Origin: Saccharomycopsis fibuligera x Saccharomycopsis cf. fibuligera
Lineage: Eukaryota > Ascomycota > Saccharomycetes > Ascoideales > Saccharomycopsidaceae
DNA: 64,000 nt
Assembly (NCBI GenBank): GCA_001936135.1
Contig: CP012809.1
Coordinates: forward strand, 2,033,501-2,097,500
Direction: 5' to 3'
This document shows, one piece after another, positions 50,248 through 61,567 of the stretch. Below the pieces are notes generated by a model. That model saw only the letters and a program-made list of their open reading frames with translations. It was not told the DNA's origin and ran no database searches. A program made the position numbers and the translations under genes. Position 1 is the first letter of the stretch, and each line of letters starts with the position of its first letter.

Positions 50248-50279
<32 letters not shown>

Positions 50280-53038
50280 AATTAGCGCCTGATATCTATG
50301 GGACTCTCTTCCCAGGTAAAAGAAAAGAATTGCATTTGCTCCTAGACAGCCCAGACAGCCCAGACACTTCTGAGATTCGAAACCAGAAAATTACGGTGGC
50401 ATCTCACACATTGGGGAAGGCGCTCCAGCAGTTTGCAATTTATTTCTTACGTAATCAATATGTCTGCACCATTGGATAAGTAGCTTGTAGGAGGCGTTAC
50501 CTTGCATTGTTTATGGGCGTATTTTCATGCATCTATGCGACACTAGCAAACAGGGAAGAACAACATACGTGCATTGAGATGCAGAGCAGCTCTGCTAAGT
50601 TTAAGCCAACGAATAAAACATTTGAGCGATGGCTTCATGAATATAGCCCACAATTTAGCTTGGTTTGTAAATGATAAATTCGGTTTTTTTGTAGGGCATT
50701 TCTTTTTAATTAGTTTGACTGAGTATCGAGTCACGGATGCTTGCTACAATTGTAGAATAAATGATCCATAATATACCCGCACATATAGTGCTGAGGAAGC
50801 ATGGTTCTTTTCAACCAACAGTGTAAATGGCGTCCCGGTATTATTCTTGAGCAATTGTCAAGTTAGTAATCAAGTAGATCTCTGGCCGTGCGGCCTCTGT
50901 TTAAACGATGAATTGTGGCAGGTATCGAATGAATCTAACTTTAAAAGTTTTTTATAAACAGACTTGAACTTGATAATCTGTTTATTTTAAAAAAAAAATT
51001 TAGCCGACTAGAAACTCTGTAGCTATTGTTTGCCTCAATTAAACCGGTACTTTAATTACATACCATCTTTCACACTAAGAACGCGTAAATGCTTTTGAAC
51101 CACCTGATCAGTAGACAAAAATATACACTACACTAAAATTTAGAGATAGACCATGAACTTTAATTGTGAACTCCGCTGCATTTAACTGGAGAGTACGTCT
51201 TGAGCAGATGAAAGTACGGCACCTTGCATATGAATAACAATTTAAAGTTGGCACTGTTGTTCGCTTCTGTGACTAGATGTCCAATATGGCCATTCGTTAG
51301 ATAGCTGTCCTCAACCACGGTATTGGTTCCACCTGAAAACGCTCAACTAAGAATCCTCATATGTTATATATATGCTAAAAGCTTTGAGCTTCAAAACAAT
51401 CGTGTCAAAACTCTATCCAACTATGAGCAGTTGTTGATCGTGCTTCCCCTGTCCAATGGCATGTAAAGTTTTTACGGTATGGTCATCTCAGTAAGGACAA
51501 GAATAAAACTGCAGGCAGCCAGCTAAGCTACGTTTTTCAGACCTGTCATGTGTTTCAACTAGATGCATTGTAAGGATGGGAAAAAAGTAATAGTATGTAA
51601 TTGAATCAAGTATCATGCTATATATACATTTTCTGTGGTGTAGCTCAATATCAGAACGCAGAAAAATTTCCTTTTTGGGACATTTTTTGGCTAGAAAATT
51701 TAAATATGACGAAAGTCATATCATGGGCCTAATGACTTCTTACGGAGCGCAGGAAGGTGGAGCAATAATACCGAATATCCGGTAACAGATAATTAGCCTA
51801 TAAGCCATATATGCGCTAGTGTATGCAAGTGTCTGCTCAGAAACTTTTTACGCTTTCTTCTGAGTTGGGGACTTAGAGCTCTTTTGAGCGACGCGAGGGC
51901 TCGTTTGGTAAAGGCGATGATAATGAGCGTTGTTGCAGTGTAATTATCAATTTAGGCGTTTGCAATAGAGTTCTGGTCAAAATGAAGAAACCGCCAATTT
52001 TCAGACAAATCTTTCTTTTTTCTTTGTTGCGTTACAGTGCTACACGGATATTTAACTGCTCTGTGAGAGTCTCAATATATATAGGATAATGATTTAAGCC
52101 GCTACAGGAATTGGGCAATAAGATCAAATAAACAGACTGTCTTTGTTTTTTCTTTTTTACGGTTCTTCATTCTCGTGCGTTTGGATCTTCAGATTAATTC
52201 GGGGACTATTTATGCGTTTTAAGACCTGTCTAATCTCGGCTTAAATGCAGTGGTTTGCAGCTGCCTACTATCGCCGCATATAAAGTAGCAGCGTAAAGTT
52301 GTTTATTTGCTTTTTAATCGCCAATATGAAGTGCAAAGCTAAAAAAAATCTATGCAGCTGCTATTGTTTTGTTTCTCCAAGTCTTTTTACTTTTATTTTT
52401 CCTGGTTTTGTCTTAGCTATTTACCATCGATAAAAGTCTCCTTTTTGGGAAAATAGATCTTTGACTGGCACTCATTCACATTTATGTTAACATAAGATTC
52501 TGCTTGATCTGCACCTATATATCATTTAGGTTATTCCTTATTTCAAAGTGCGTGAGCGCAGAAATCAGCCATATTTCAGAATTTATACTTATATCAAACG
52601 CTCACCTGCCGTAAATATCAATGAGAAGATATACTTTGAATCTTTTCGAGATCCAATCGAAGTTAACATTGCATACCATTCTTTATAATTATATGACCAC
52701 ACCCACAACGTAACCTTCAACTATATCCTCGAACCTTTTGCAAGCACACTTACTTTTGCCAACTCATTACACTTTAGTATAAAAATAGGCATTCTTTTAT
52801 CACCTTGGTATTCTCCTCGTTGAATTGCATTGAAAGTGGCGCTCAAAGTACACAACCAAGAAGAGAGACAGAAGAGTCAAAGTTCTATGTGTACCCATAA
52901 AAGCGGTTAATTAAAACAAGTGACTACCTTATCTTCAAATTCATTAATCTGGTGTTTAATTGAAGTAATCAAGCAATATATCGTCTGCACTTAATCAAAT
53001 CTGTGAGCACACCTTCAAGTACACTCAATTCCCTTATT
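49445..53038. promoter_or_regulatory. 3.6-kb gene-free region upstream of the first VosA-like gene
   Basis: No ORF with coding character and no tRNA or clear snoRNA was found on either strand. It includes a CA/CG repeat (49716-49753), an A24 tract (50250-50273), a CCCAGACAG short repeat (about 50347-50365), TATA-like runs at about 51368, 51618 and 52073, and GTATAAAAATA (52778-52788) some 250 bases before the ATG at 53039. In Candida, regions this long typically sit before cell-fate regulators with complex control. Confidence 0.55.
49716..49753. repeat. Alternating CA/CG microsatellite (Z-DNA-prone)
   Basis: (AC)n with one TA interruption runs directly into (CG)8-9. Strict purine-pyrimidine alternation over about 38 bases ending in pure CG is the classical Z-DNA-forming sequence. 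Confidence 0.85.
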
Positions 53039-55101
53039 ATGAAAAGCACAAAGAACTTTAAAGTTCGCCAAATATCGTTGGACTCGCTTATATCAATTGA
53101 AGCCAAGTACAATATCGAAATCCTACAACAGCCAAGCAGAGCCAGAGCATGCGGTATCGCACGACTGTGTAAGTATATGAAGTGCTATTGAAAACACTTT
53201 CTACTCCACAACCAAGTAAACTGATTTGAATAGCTTTGTCCCGTTTCTTATATTCAAGCTCTTGAGTTTCCACTTCATTTTTTCTCCTTTTTTCTCCTTT
53301 TTTCTTGCTCTCCGTGAACTCATAGTATTAATTTCCTATTTTGGCCATTTTCACGCATCTGCGATAACCATACTAACCAAAGCGGCCCGCACAGCAGTTG
53401 CTGGTAGAAGAACAGTCGACCCGCCTCCTGTAGTAAGAGTCTCATTGAAGGACAGAGATAACAGCAAGATTAACATTATAGAGCGCAACGTCAACCAATT
53501 AGTACTAGTTGCGCAAGCAGAGCCGGTCTCTGACGATAACTCCAGTACCGCCACTAGAAGTGAAGATACTGCTGTTGGTTTTTATGATGATGATGATGAA
53601 GACGAAAAGCTCCGGAAACGGAAGAAAAGATTGCCAAATAGTAAAGGCTTACAAAAAGGTGAAGATTTATTATATGGCGAAACTGTAGTTTCTGCCTTCA
53701 TAATAAATCCACAAACAACTGACTTTGACAATTTCAATAATGAGCTTGATGATATGAAGGGCTTTTTCGTTTTCAGCGATTTGTCTGTGAGATATGAGGG
53801 CAATTATAGGCTTAATTTTTTGCTTTTTGAGTACCCTTTTGCGGCTTTCAGTACTTCTGCAAGAGATGAACAGCTGCAAAATTTAGGTTCCAAGTTATTA
53901 TTTCGTGGAGCAGTAAAGTCGCTGGTTTTTAAGGTTTATACTGCTAAAGACTTTCCTGGTTTGGCGCCTTCAACTAAGCTCGACTTCAAACTCAAGAACT
54001 TGGGTTCAAATATCAGAATTAGAAGAACAACGGGTACAAAGAGAGGAAGCGTGGGGTCTCGAAGAGTACGAAGAAACTCTGAAGATACAGATTGTGAGAA
54101 ATCTCCCAAAAGTGAGGTAAGTGTATTTTGTTATTTAGACTATAATTTTTACATTTGAAAGTTTTCCAAAATTCAAAGGATCTAAAGCCTTATAGCCTTT
54201 CATTTTTCATTTTTTATTTTTTACGTTTCTTTGTTTTTAAAGAACAAAAATTCTAACAAATTGACAGCAAAAATCATTGGGTTGTGCCAAAGGAAGCCCC
54301 AAGGAAAATATGCAAAGAAAAGATCTCCTTAACAAGCATCACAGACCTGATATTCTGAGGCAAGGCTCGGCCTCGTCTTCACCAAAAATCTCAAATCTTT
54401 TGAATTTCAACATAGAGCAACCAAAAGAACAGGCATCTTCTGATACAAGTAGTCAAATTTCTTCTAATAATCATATCAATCTTCCAGGCAATCCTCATTC
54501 TCATCTTCTTCCTCATCAACGTCTTCCCCCATTAGCTGTTTGCCAGCTGCTACTGACTCATTTCGACTTACCGCAACCAACGGCTTCATCGCTTTCGTCA
54601 CTGCAGTACAGTCTGCCAGGGTCCACCACCCCAACAGATTCTCGGCTGCCTATGCGTATACCTTATCGCTCGGTTAACCTCCCTTCGCTATCTCTGATCT
54701 CAAAAGCATCGCTACCATTCACTTCACCAGCGGTGCTTTTTAGCACACAACCACTTCCACAAGTATACCAAACAACGAGGAGTGGTATTCTAGGTGACAG
54801 TGGTACATTTCCCCCACCCGAAGACTTATCCGTATCAAATAGGGTTGATGAGAAAAAGAGAAGATATTCAGAACATAATTTTCCGGCTACGTCAATACCA
54901 CCCATACCACACCCGATACCTTATCACGGGATAGATTTAGCCGACACAAAACCATTTAGCGAGTCATCTGTGCTTCCTCCACTACTGTCGTTTGCTAACA
55001 TAAAAAACACTCAACAGCATAACAGCAGCAATTTTAGCGGCTTCGATGGTTTTAAGCCTACGAGAGCACACCTCAATGACCATTTTGAGCGTCACACTTA
55101 G
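53039..55101 (+). CDS. Velvet-domain regulator, VosA-like, copy 1 (three exons)
   Basis: Exon 1 53039-53168, exon 2 53383-54116, exon 3 54268-55101; 565 residues. Intron 1 (GTAAGT ... TACTAACCAAAG) splits the velvet domain in phase 1; intron 2 (GTAAGT ... CTAACAAATTGACAG) is phase 0. Exon 1 gives KYNIEILQQPSRARACG. Exon 2 gives AGRRTVDPPPVVRVSL, then GFFVFSDLSVRYEGNYRLNFLLFEY and FKVYTAKDFPGLAPSTKL with IRIRR. FVFSDLSVRxEGxYRLxFxLFE plus a continuous R-x-x-DPPP block is VosA/Ryp2-like. Two stretches (acidic DDDDEDEKLRKRKK; linker about 80-120) interrupt it. Exon 3 encodes a Ser/Pro/His-rich tail with no known domain. The early CTG codon would read Ser in this clade. Exons are my reconstruction. 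Confidence 0.88.
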
Positions 55102-55771
55102 TGCTTGTAGTTTTCTTTATAGCTCAGTCAAGAAGGTCGGCAGGCTGACCTTCTGTCTTTATACAGTCCACTTTTTCTTTCTCCTTTGTGTTATTTATTC
55201 TAATCTACTCAACTTTAATTCTCTTTTCAACATGAAAGCCAGATCATCGTAGAATTGAGGACTAAAGTTTTGTCAGTTGGTACCAATAAGCTCCGGTCTC
55301 CAGATTTTCCGATTTCCCAATTAGGACGCATCCAGAAGCGTGGTAACTTCGGAATCGGATAGCGGGTAACCCGGAAATCAACAATGCAAACTGGCGCCGA
55401 TAGCTAAGGAGCTCAAGTCAGCCACTGCCTCCATCATGTCCACCAGCTACAAGAGCAATTTACCGCTGTAATATCAACGACCAACCACTTCTAAAATATT
55501 TCTCATGTGGACTGCTTTCATCTAAAGTCACCGCTGATCGCCTTTGGACATAAGACCATTTCAAATAATATTATTAGCATTATTGGAGCTCAACAGCAAC
55601 ACACAGTATTCTTTGCTGTCGACGGTGCCAGCGCAACATCCCATACACTAGTATCACATAGTCTGGCATCATTTACAAGTACGCAAAAAGGCTCAAATAC
55701 ATTGGTTTAAGCTGATTTATTGCATAAAGAAACAAGTGAGAGAAAATAAATTTCGAGAGAGAGAGAAAGCT
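55102..55771. promoter_or_regulatory. Region between the two VosA-like genes
   Basis: About 670 bases with no credible gene. A GAGAGAGAGA run at 55756-55766 lies just before the start of the second paralog. Confidence 0.45.
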
Positions 55772-58165
55772 ATGACCAAACAGCACAACTTTTTGGCGAT
55801 ATCCAAGGATCGCATTGTTCCCGTTCTTGCAAAGTATGAACTCAAAGTGATACAACAGCCACAACAAGCCAGAGCGACAGGAAGAAGCAAGCGATGTAAG
55901 TATTTATAATAACAAATGGATTTTTTTTTTTTTTTACTCCGTTTTTTCTTTTTTACTGTTGAAATAATTAGATAAGCAAAAAGTGGACTTAACAAGCATG
56001 ATTACTAGACCTGTAGAAAAAGCATAGTTTAGATCAAGATGTTGCCCTTTTTGTACAATAGAGACTGGCGATTTAGGTTTCAGTTGGAATGAAGGAAGCG
56101 GGAAAGCCGTTTGTACGTAACCATAAAGAAAGGCAAAAGGAAAGGAGAAAGTTGAATAAAAAAGAAGAAGAAGAAGAAGAAGAAGAAGGAAAAAGAAAGG
56201 CAAGAAAGACTCGGCAAATCAAGAATCAAACAAGTCAACATAACTAACAGAAAATATCTAGTCACTGGTAGAAGAACCATAGATCCTCCCCCTGTCATCC
56301 AAGTATCATTGTTTGAAAATGACAGTAATACCCAGCAGAACTTACAACTCGATGGAACCGTTAACGAGGCCGGTATTATCGGCACCGATAATGATCCACA
56401 TGGCTTGAATAATCCCGAAAGTGACAATATAGCTCACAATGACGATGATGGTGATGAGAATATGGTTGACGAGTTTCAACTGCCGCAACAGCAGCAAGAA
56501 CAACAATATTTTCAACAACAACAACAACAGCACCAACAGCACCAACAGCGGACCGGCGAACAGAAAAACATTATTCATTACACATTAAACCCTTTAATAT
56601 TGGTAGCCTCAATAGTTAATGCAGATATCGAGAGGCATTTGGCTAACGGGAACTCTCAAACAGTTAACGTCAGCGATAACCACAGTGAGAGCAACGGAAA
56701 TGGTTCTGCTAACAGCACTGCAGAAAATAGCAGCACCACTGTTAACAGCAAATCAAGTAATGTTAGCAATGGCTCCTCAGCATCCAGCAGTGGAGGAAGC
56801 TTCTATAGCACCTTCACTAGCAGCAGTAACAGTAACAACAACAATAACAATAGTAACAGCAAAAACAGCAGCCAAACTAGCTTCACAATACCTGAATTTG
56901 AAAACTTGGTGGGAACAACGTCTGTAGTGGCTAATATGGTCTCTGACAAGAGTTTAGGTAAAGAAACTTCAATGAAGGCTGTTTTTGTGTTTAGCAATTT
57001 AAGTGTGAAACAGGATGGCAACTACAAGCTTAGGTTTACCTTATACGAATTCTCAAGTTTCAATCTGTTGTATTACTACAACTCATTTGTCCCACCAAAT
57101 GGTTTTGACTCCGTTAATAGAGTCATTGAACGCGGGTCAATAGATTCCGATGTATTTAAAGTTTATACAGCCAAAAAGTTTCCTGGACTCACCACTAGTT
57201 CCAAATTATCATTTGATTTGAAAAGTTCCGGAACGAAAATCAAAGTTAGACATTCTATACGATCTGGGAAAAAATCACAGCAAGCCAAACTTGAAGCAAT
57301 TCAAAATGAAAATGCCGCTAAGGCTAAAAAAGAAGGTAAAATTAATAACGGTAACGGCTCTGCTAACGGAAATAGTCAGTTTAATGATTACTTGAGTCCA
57401 AATGTTAATTACAATAACAATAACAACAATGATGATACTGGATCAATCAACAGTTTTGCCACGAGTGCTTCAAATGACTATTTATCGATGACACCACTCA
57501 TCACTACTATGTCGACGTCCAGTACGTCTTCTTTACAAAGCGCAGCTCACTCTTTTGGCTCGTTTTTCTCCCGTCAGCCGGAGATATCACCTTTAAAGCT
57601 TCTTTCTGATGTGTCTTCACAACAGTTGCCAATTGGCATAATGAATAACTCTAGAGATAAAGAAGACAATATAATTCCATCGCCACCGGGATCTCCAAAG
57701 GTAGACAATGGGTCAACCAGTACGATTATCAGCAGTAACAGTAATCTTAACATCAATAATATGATTAACAATTCAACCAACTCCAGCCATCATCACAGCC
57801 ATAGCCATAGTAACTCATTCAGTAACAGTAATTTTAACGGTAACTTGGGATTGGGAAGTAACAGCTTCAGCAATGGCCACCATCATAGTAATAGTCATCC
57901 GTCTCGTTACGGGCACCAATCTCAAGACTCGCTATCGTCAACCCATACTAGACATTCCAATCTTTCGATATCTACTCCCACATCATTATATTTTTCCACT
58001 CCTTCCAGCTACATCAAAACTTTAGTCAATAAAAGAAGCGATCAATACTTGAATAAGGACGAAGAAGAAGATAAATTGCTTTCTGTGCCTCCAAAGAAGA
58101 GCAAACCTGATAAATCAAATCAGTATAAAGCTGCCATAATGAAAATTCAAAACATTATAAATTAA
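55772..58165 (+). CDS. Velvet-domain regulator, VosA-like, copy 2 (two exons)
   Basis: Exon 1 55772-55895 encodes MTKQHNF ... KYELKVIQQPQQARATGRSK. The intron 55896-56261 (GTAAGT, branch ACTAAC, ATCTAG) is at the same place and phase as intron 1 of the neighbouring paralog. Exon 2 56262-58165 starts TGRRTIDPPPVIQVSL. Product 675 residues. The velvet core continues at about 240-375 with AVFVFSNLSVKQDGNYKLRF and FKVYTAKKFPGLTTSSKLSF, then KIKVRHSIR. A long Gln/Asn/Ser insert (about 60-235) splits the domain, and a Ser/Asn/His-rich tail of about 300 residues follows. The usual RARxCG is QARATG here, and the LSVRxEG block is LSVKQDG, so it has diverged more than copy 1. Confidence 0.87.
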
Positions 58166-58619
58166 AATTTATATTTTGTTGCTTAGTCACTTATGTTTCT
58201 ACCAAATAGTTACTGCTTTTTTTAAAAAAAAATAATCGTTCACCAGGTTCCACGTTTTATCACTATTTTGCTTTTGCTTTTATTGTGTGTTTTTTATCAT
58301 CTGTCCTTATTTATTTGTTTCATCCTTTTGTTATATACCTTTCCATGACTTACGAACATCTTCATTTTCTTTTTTTTTCTTCCAACGTCTTACAATTATA
58401 CAGCAATGACTTTTTTTAAAAGCAAAATAAACATACAGTGCTAGATTTCAACTGGTAGTTTGATTCTTCAAATTAATAAAATATTTCTAGTGTACATAGG
58501 GAATAAATCAATACCTTGTAAGGTAATGGATTAAGGCTTTTCTAGTGGGGCTCGATTACCTTCAGCTTTTCAAAATTAAAAAAACCATGGTGTTTTTGTA
58601 AATAAACACAAACATACAC
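58166..58619. other. Convergent 3' region
   Basis: T-rich sequence between the convergent second VosA-like gene and SEN15. No gene is seen. Confidence 0.4.
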
Positions 58620-59204
58620 CTAGTTCTTCTTAGGTTTAACTATCCCATCATGCACGAAATAATAAACTATTGTACCATCATCACCAAGAATTCCAAGAAT
58701 GACTCTCTTAGGCCTCACGGAAATCTGCTCTTCAATATTTTCAAAAATTTTGGAAATGAATTGCATAGTTACTTTCTCGTGAATTCGTATTGGGTAAACA
58801 AACTCTACCTTTGGGCCATATTCAATAATGGTCTCATCCGCTGTCGACGTTGTCACGGTAGTTGGCACATTTGCCAAGGAGGTCTCTTGTATTACAACAT
58901 CCTCATCATTATTATCATAAGGTGTGTTGTGTTGTAAAACTTGCTCTGAGGATGTGATACTAGTGACAGTATCATTTTGTGTTGGCTCCATATAGACAGG
59001 ATGCAGAACAAGGTTTTTTATTGGTGCATTCTTTTCAGGTAGCGCTGCTATTGTAATATTTTTGTCCACCGAGTTTGTTGGATGTATTGATTCTGGCGGG
59101 ATGCCTGTCAACACGGTTATCCCATCATTGCATTGTAACGTTTGCACATTAGTCCAGTAGTTATAGTATAATAATGAAATTCTAACTTGATCTATATTCG
59201 ACAT
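58620..59204 (-). CDS. SEN15: tRNA-splicing endonuclease subunit Sen15
   Basis: Sen15 is a structural subunit of the Sen2-Sen34-Sen54-Sen15 endonuclease that removes tRNA introns. The frame is open upstream to 59294 but without an ATG; the ATG at 59204 (AAAAAATGTCG) gives 194 residues. N-terminal SNIDQVRISLLYYNYWTNVQ and C-terminal VILGILGDDGTIVYYFVHDGIVKPKK are the Sen15 pattern (D/G-T-x-VYYxxxDGxVKP). The middle is a Thr/Asn/Asp-rich insert, longer than in S. cerevisiae (128 residues). SAM37, the S. cerevisiae neighbour of SEN15, is two genes away. A tRNA with an intron occurs in this same window. Confidence 0.83.
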   Translation of the reverse strand: MSNIDQVRISLLYYNYWTNVQTLQCNDGITVLTGIPPESIHPTNSVDKNITIAALPEKNAPIKNLVLHPVYMEPTQNDTVTSITSSEQVLQHNTPYDNNDEDVVIQETSLANVPTTVTTSTADETIIEYGPKVEFVYPIRIHEKVTMQFISKIFENIEEQISVRPKRVILGILGDDGTIVYYFVHDGIVKPKKN

Positions 59205-59503
59205 TTTTTGTTTATGAAGTTTGGCTACCAAAGCTATCCTTTCGTTATCGACTATCAGTCTGAGTCTGACAAACTCGCTGACTGACTGATTCACTGGCTG
59301 ACTGATTTGATTTGATTTGATGATCTAAATTATTTTTTTGTCATTAGCGAAGTGCGATGAGCGAGCAGGGCAACATAACCAGGATCATAGCATATATGCT
59401 CAAGCATCTTCTCAAGCAACCCACAATATTATTTTCTATTCCCTTCGTTTTGAATTAACGGCTAATAGAAGGCGATAACGAGTTGAAAATACCATATTTT
59501 GAA

Positions 59504-60547
59504 ATGAGCACAACCCCTCAAGTTTTCCGCTCAGTAGCACAAAAAAAGTTTCCAAAAATTATATCTTTTGATGCATTTGACACATTATACAACCCCAAAG
59601 TATTCCCATTGCTCACCTATCATGAAGTCGGACAACGTTTTGGTATTCAAAAGAAGTTTTCTCAAATAAAGCAAGACTTCGTTAAAAGTTTTAAAGAAAT
59701 GGAGCTTCAATATCCGAATTACGGTCTCAATACAAACATACTCAATGAATACAAGGAGTTTGAATCAACCATAAAACCGATTGAGCATGCATCTAAAGCA
59801 GCTTCCGAGCATGCACAAGAAAATCGCCAGGATCAAAAAAGCAGTAATCAGGCACTTCGATATTCGGATAATTGGTGGGGGTTGCTTATTAAGAAGACTT
59901 TTGCTCCCTTCAAAGTGCCTCATGAAATGACCAAGTACTTGATTGAATATTATTCAGGTCCAGGATACGAGATAAATAGAGACTTAAAAGAAATACTTCA
60001 AAAACTTAGAAATGTCGATTTGACACATTTTAGTGATACTGATCCATTCGGTGAAAGGTTCAAAACTAAAGATGATAAAGTTTTGCTACTTATTAATAGT
60101 AATGGCGATCCTAGAGTAAAACTTGTGTTGAATTATCTTGGCGTTATTAATGAAGATTTGATTCCTGCAAGTTTGGTGTATTTTAGTTACGATACAAAAG
60201 TGCAAAAGCCAAACAAGGAGAGTTTTGACTACATTTTGAAAGACTTGATCAACCAGGGGCTTCTCCTGGGTTGTGATATAGAAAAAAAACAAGATAAAGA
60301 TGCATTATTACAGTATTGCTGGCATTTTGGTGATAAATACTCGACCGATTTACTAGGTTCGATCAACGCCGGATGGCACGGAATTCTTATTGACCGGCAA
60401 AACGATTACCAACAGTATTTGCAAAATAATGCTGAAAGCGGGTTCCGGTTAGTAAGGGGCAATAGCGGGTCAATTTTCCTACATGACGATAAGATGAAGT
60501 ACATCATAAAACAATATAAACAATTGAACGATGTATTTGGAATATGA
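59504..60547 (+). CDS. DPI35: HAD-superfamily hydrolase-like protein Dpi35
   Basis: This is a haloacid-dehalogenase-like protein of the HDHD3 kind; S. cerevisiae Dpi35 (YMR130W) is mitochondrial with unknown substrate. The 347-residue product has motif I ISFDAFDTLYNP near the N-terminus (nucleophile Asp and the second Asp two residues on). Motif II is LLLINSNGDPRVKLVLNYLG, with Asn/Ser in place of the classical T/S-N. Motif III/IV region is VQKPNKESFDYIL followed later by CWHFGDKYSTDLLGSINAGW. The first ATG is at 59504; sequence before it would need a non-ATG start. Confidence 0.8.
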   Translation: MSTTPQVFRSVAQKKFPKIISFDAFDTLYNPKVFPLLTYHEVGQRFGIQKKFSQIKQDFVKSFKEMELQYPNYGLNTNILNEYKEFESTIKPIEHASKAASEHAQENRQDQKSSNQALRYSDNWWGLLIKKTFAPFKVPHEMTKYLIEYYSGPGYEINRDLKEILQKLRNVDLTHFSDTDPFGERFKTKDDKVLLLINSNGDPRVKLVLNYLGVINEDLIPASLVYFSYDTKVQKPNKESFDYILKDLINQGLLLGCDIEKKQDKDALLQYCWHFGDKYSTDLLGSINAGWHGILIDRQNDYQQYLQNNAESGFRLVRGNSGSIFLHDDKMKYIIKQYKQLNDVFGI

Positions 60548-60604
60548 AGAGATGTATTTAAGTAAATATATACACGCACACGCAGTACACAGCCCATTAG
60601 TATA

Positions 60605-61567
60605 TCAATACTTGATATTTCTAAAAGAATTGGCTAAATTTACCAATTTGGCAAACTTCAATTGTAACAAATTATTCAAAAATTGGTCAGGCACTTTATC
60701 ATTAGTGGCGGCCACAACGTTAGCAATCAACAAAATATCAGCACTTGTGATCTTGTCACCAAACGTGAAAAGCTCCTTATGATCGCTATCATCAAGGATG
60801 GGGCTAAATTCGCTGAATTTGTCGTTGATGTCGATTTTTTTTAAATACTGCTGTACTAAAGTCAAAGTTCTGAAATTCGCCGAGGTTTCTTTCAACAATT
60901 GCAAGTTCTTCAACCTCTGCTTTTGCAATTCTGTATGCACATGACCCAAAGTTGGCAAATTTAGTTCATTTTCAATCTTGTTTATCTTATCCGTTGCCAA
61001 TTCGACATTATATGCTTCGGTGCTCTTCATTGGGGTTAAACCAATCAAGTTGCATTTTGCTGTCAAGTTTTCTTTCAATCTTAATGGAAGGTAATATTGT
61101 AATGGGAATGGTAAATAAAATTTGAACATTTGCACGGTGTATTTATCGTAATTTTGCTTATTCAAAAAGTAATTGTAGTAATTAATCAATATTAGCTTGT
61201 TCATAATGAAATTAACCAACCCCAAGTTTAGCAATTCATTATTCTGGTTTTCGCTATTATTATCATCATTATTGTTTTTTGGCTGCTGTTGCTGTAACCA
61301 CTGGTCCAAATCATACTCTAGGTTAATCTTCTTCAAGTACTTGGTAATATTAGCGTATCCTTCTATCACTTTCCCATCATTGGCAGTATCTTTCAAAAAA
61401 GGGAAATTGTACATCATTGCATCATAATATAGAGAATTTCGTGATGCCACAATCTTGTATTTAGTAGTGTCTTTAATTGCTAGTTTGATATAGAGGGCAG
61501 CTGCTAATGATTCGGGTGCAAATTTGGCAATTTCACTCTCGCTTCCCCAGACAAATAACTCAAACAT
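60605..61567 (-). CDS. SAM37: Mitochondrial SAM complex subunit Sam37 (metaxin family)
   Basis: Sam37 is the peripheral subunit of the outer-membrane SAM complex that inserts beta-barrel proteins and couples it to TOM. The ATG at 61567 gives 320 residues starting MFELFVWGSESEIAKFAPESLAAALYI, the metaxin/Sam37 thioredoxin-like N-terminus (LxVWG...P.SLA...Y). VIEGYANITKYLKK is the next block. Near the C-terminus, FTFGDKITSADILLIANVVAAT is the GST-C-like region conserved in metaxins. A Gln/Asn-rich insert (QQQQPKNNNDDNN) lies at about 95-115. Together with SEN15 it preserves an S. cerevisiae neighbour pair. Confidence 0.88.
   Translation of the reverse strand: MFELFVWGSESEIAKFAPESLAAALYIKLAIKDTTKYKIVASRNSLYYDAMMYNFPFLKDTANDGKVIEGYANITKYLKKINLEYDLDQWLQQQQPKNNNDDNNSENQNNELLNLGLVNFIMNKLILINYYNYFLNKQNYDKYTVQMFKFYLPFPLQYYLPLRLKENLTAKCNLIGLTPMKSTEAYNVELATDKINKIENELNLPTLGHVHTELQKQRLKNLQLLKETSANFRTLTLVQQYLKKIDINDKFSEFSPILDDSDHKELFTFGDKITSADILLIANVVAATNDKVPDQFLNNLLQLKFAKLVNLANSFRNIKY

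Noticed and set aside
53226-54158. 310-residue single-exon reading of the first VosA-like gene
   Set aside because: It starts within intron 1 sequence, lacks the QQPxRAR block found in the preceding exon, and ends inside intron 2. The three-exon model restores the family motifs in frame.
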